From contig DAONSX010000002.1 in NCBI GenBank assembly GCA_035411425.1, forward strand, positions 1 through 64,000: a DNA stretch of 64,000 nt. The letters run 5' to 3'. Made by a program: the position numbers and the translations under genes. This DNA comes from TTA-H9 sp002071415 (lineage in GTDB: Bacteria; Bacteroidota; Bacteroidia; Bacteroidales; TTA-H9). The notes beneath the pieces were generated by a model. It searched no databases and was not told the origin of the DNA. It saw nothing but the letters and a program-made list of their open reading frames with translations. Shown here piece by piece: positions 63,445 through 64,000 of the stretch (position 1 is its first letter; each line of letters starts with the position of its first letter).

Positions 63445-64000
63445 ATGGGACAAAAAACTAATCCAATAAGCCTTAGGCTTGGCATTATCAAAGGATGGGA
63501 CTCCTACTGGTACGGAGGTCGTCAGTTTGACCAAAAACTCATAGAGGATTTCAAGATAAGGAAGTACCTCAATGCGAGGCTTTCTAAAGCTGGAGTTTCT
63601 AAAATCATGATCGAAAGAAATTTGAAACTTATCACAGTTACTATCCATACAGCCAGGCCAGGAATTATCATAGGAAAAGGTGGACAGGAAGTAGATAAGT
63701 TGAAGGAAGAATTGCACAAGGTTACCGGCAAAGAGATTCAATTGAATATAAGTGAAATAAAGCGTCCGGATCTGGATGCCTATCTGGTGGCCAATAATGT
63801 AGCACGTGACCTTGAGCGGCGTATATCTTACCGCAGGGCTATCAAAATGGCAATTTCCAATACCATGAGAATTGGGGCTGAAGGCATCAAGATTCAAATA
63901 TCGGGTCGTTTAGGTGGTGCTGAAATTGCACGTCGTGAAATGTTCAAGGAAGGCAGAATTCCACTGCATACCCTTAGAGCCGATATTGATTATGCCAGAG
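63445..64000 (+). CDS. rpsC: 30S ribosomal protein S3 (partial, runs off right edge)
   Basis: From the ATG at 63445 the frame stays open to the end of the window (185 codons). It reads MGQKTNPISLRLGIIKGWDS, the KH-domain RPGIIIGKGGQEVDKLKEEL, RRISYRRAIKMAI and GAEGIKIQISGRLGGAEIAR, which are all S3. Roughly the last quarter of the protein lies beyond the window. Confidence 0.96.
   Translation, partial: MGQKTNPISLRLGIIKGWDSYWYGGRQFDQKLIEDFKIRKYLNARLSKAGVSKIMIERNLKLITVTIHTARPGIIIGKGGQEVDKLKEELHKVTGKEIQLNISEIKRPDLDAYLVANNVARDLERRISYRRAIKMAISNTMRIGAEGIKIQISGRLGGAEIARREMFKEGRIPLHTLRADIDYAR

Overview
The window reads as a chromosomal segment of an anaerobic member of the Bacteroidota, probably Bacteroidales-like. 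The evidence is a type IX secretion (T9SS) plug protein, two large T9SS cargo proteins with C-terminal sorting domains plus the wreck of a third, recurring TAnnTTTG-type -7 promoter boxes, little sign of Shine-Dalgarno sequences, and a str/S10 ribosomal cluster of the order rpsL-rpsG-fusA-rpsJ-rplC-rplD-rplW-rplB-rpsS-rplV-rpsC with no tuf between fusA and rpsJ. The strong anaerobic signal is a seven-gene operon coding for a complete Flx-Hdr (NADH dehydrogenase/heterodisulfide reductase) electron-transfer complex.

Layout. 0-0.65 kb: decayed IS4/IS1634-type transposase. 0.9-5 kb: T9SS plug protein, then DUF2520 dehydrogenase, KdsC-like phosphatase, UbiA prenyltransferase and GtrA membrane protein. 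5.4-13.2 kb: REP-like palindrome, S9 peptidase lipoprotein, pnuC with a NadR-like kinase (NAD salvage), YggS, acyl-CoA ligase, class V aminotransferase. 13.6-14.85 kb: a scar where a truncated T9SS cargo gene and a truncated DNA methyltransferase gene meet tail to tail. 15.2-24.8 kb: ComB, M49 peptidase, HAD phosphatase, M23 peptidase, a large uncharacterised envelope protein, an outer-membrane beta-barrel, dipeptidase E. 25.0-25.2 kb: two tRNA-Leu genes. 25.7-32.3 kb (minus strand): hdrCBA-flxDCBA. 33.2-39.9 kb (minus strand): M14 carboxypeptidase and sortilin/BNR-type T9SS cargo. 39.9-41.5 kb: gene-poor. 41.5-46.2 kb: lemA-TPM-TPM, htpG behind a sigma-54-like site, tpx. 46.3-53.1 kb: AI-2E-type permease, radical SAM/SPASM protein, frr, fabD, ffh, folD, frameshifted methyltransferase. 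53.3-56.2 kb: glycosyltransferase and an unusual formyltransferase/beta-propeller fusion. 56.5-64 kb: possible structured RNA, then the ribosomal-protein operon, which runs off the right edge inside rpsC.

How the genes work together. HdrA (FAD, bifurcating type), HdrB (two CCG motifs), HdrC, an MvhD-like [2Fe-2S] adaptor (FlxD), two ferredoxin-like subunits (FlxC, FlxB) and an FNR-like NAD(P)H flavoprotein (FlxA) make one predicted soluble complex coupling NAD(H), ferredoxin and a thiol/disulfide pair. No DsrC or other disulfide partner is in the window, so its physiological substrate is unknown here. The plug protein and the T9SS cargo point to secretion of large proteases or adhesins. A run of envelope genes (M23 peptidase, 872-residue repeat-rich protein, beta-barrel) may work at the cell wall and outer membrane.

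Most housekeeping assignments are secure. The less certain items are the fusion protein, the large envelope protein, the non-coding RNA candidate and the sigma-54 site. No database search was run; all family names come from motif recognition.
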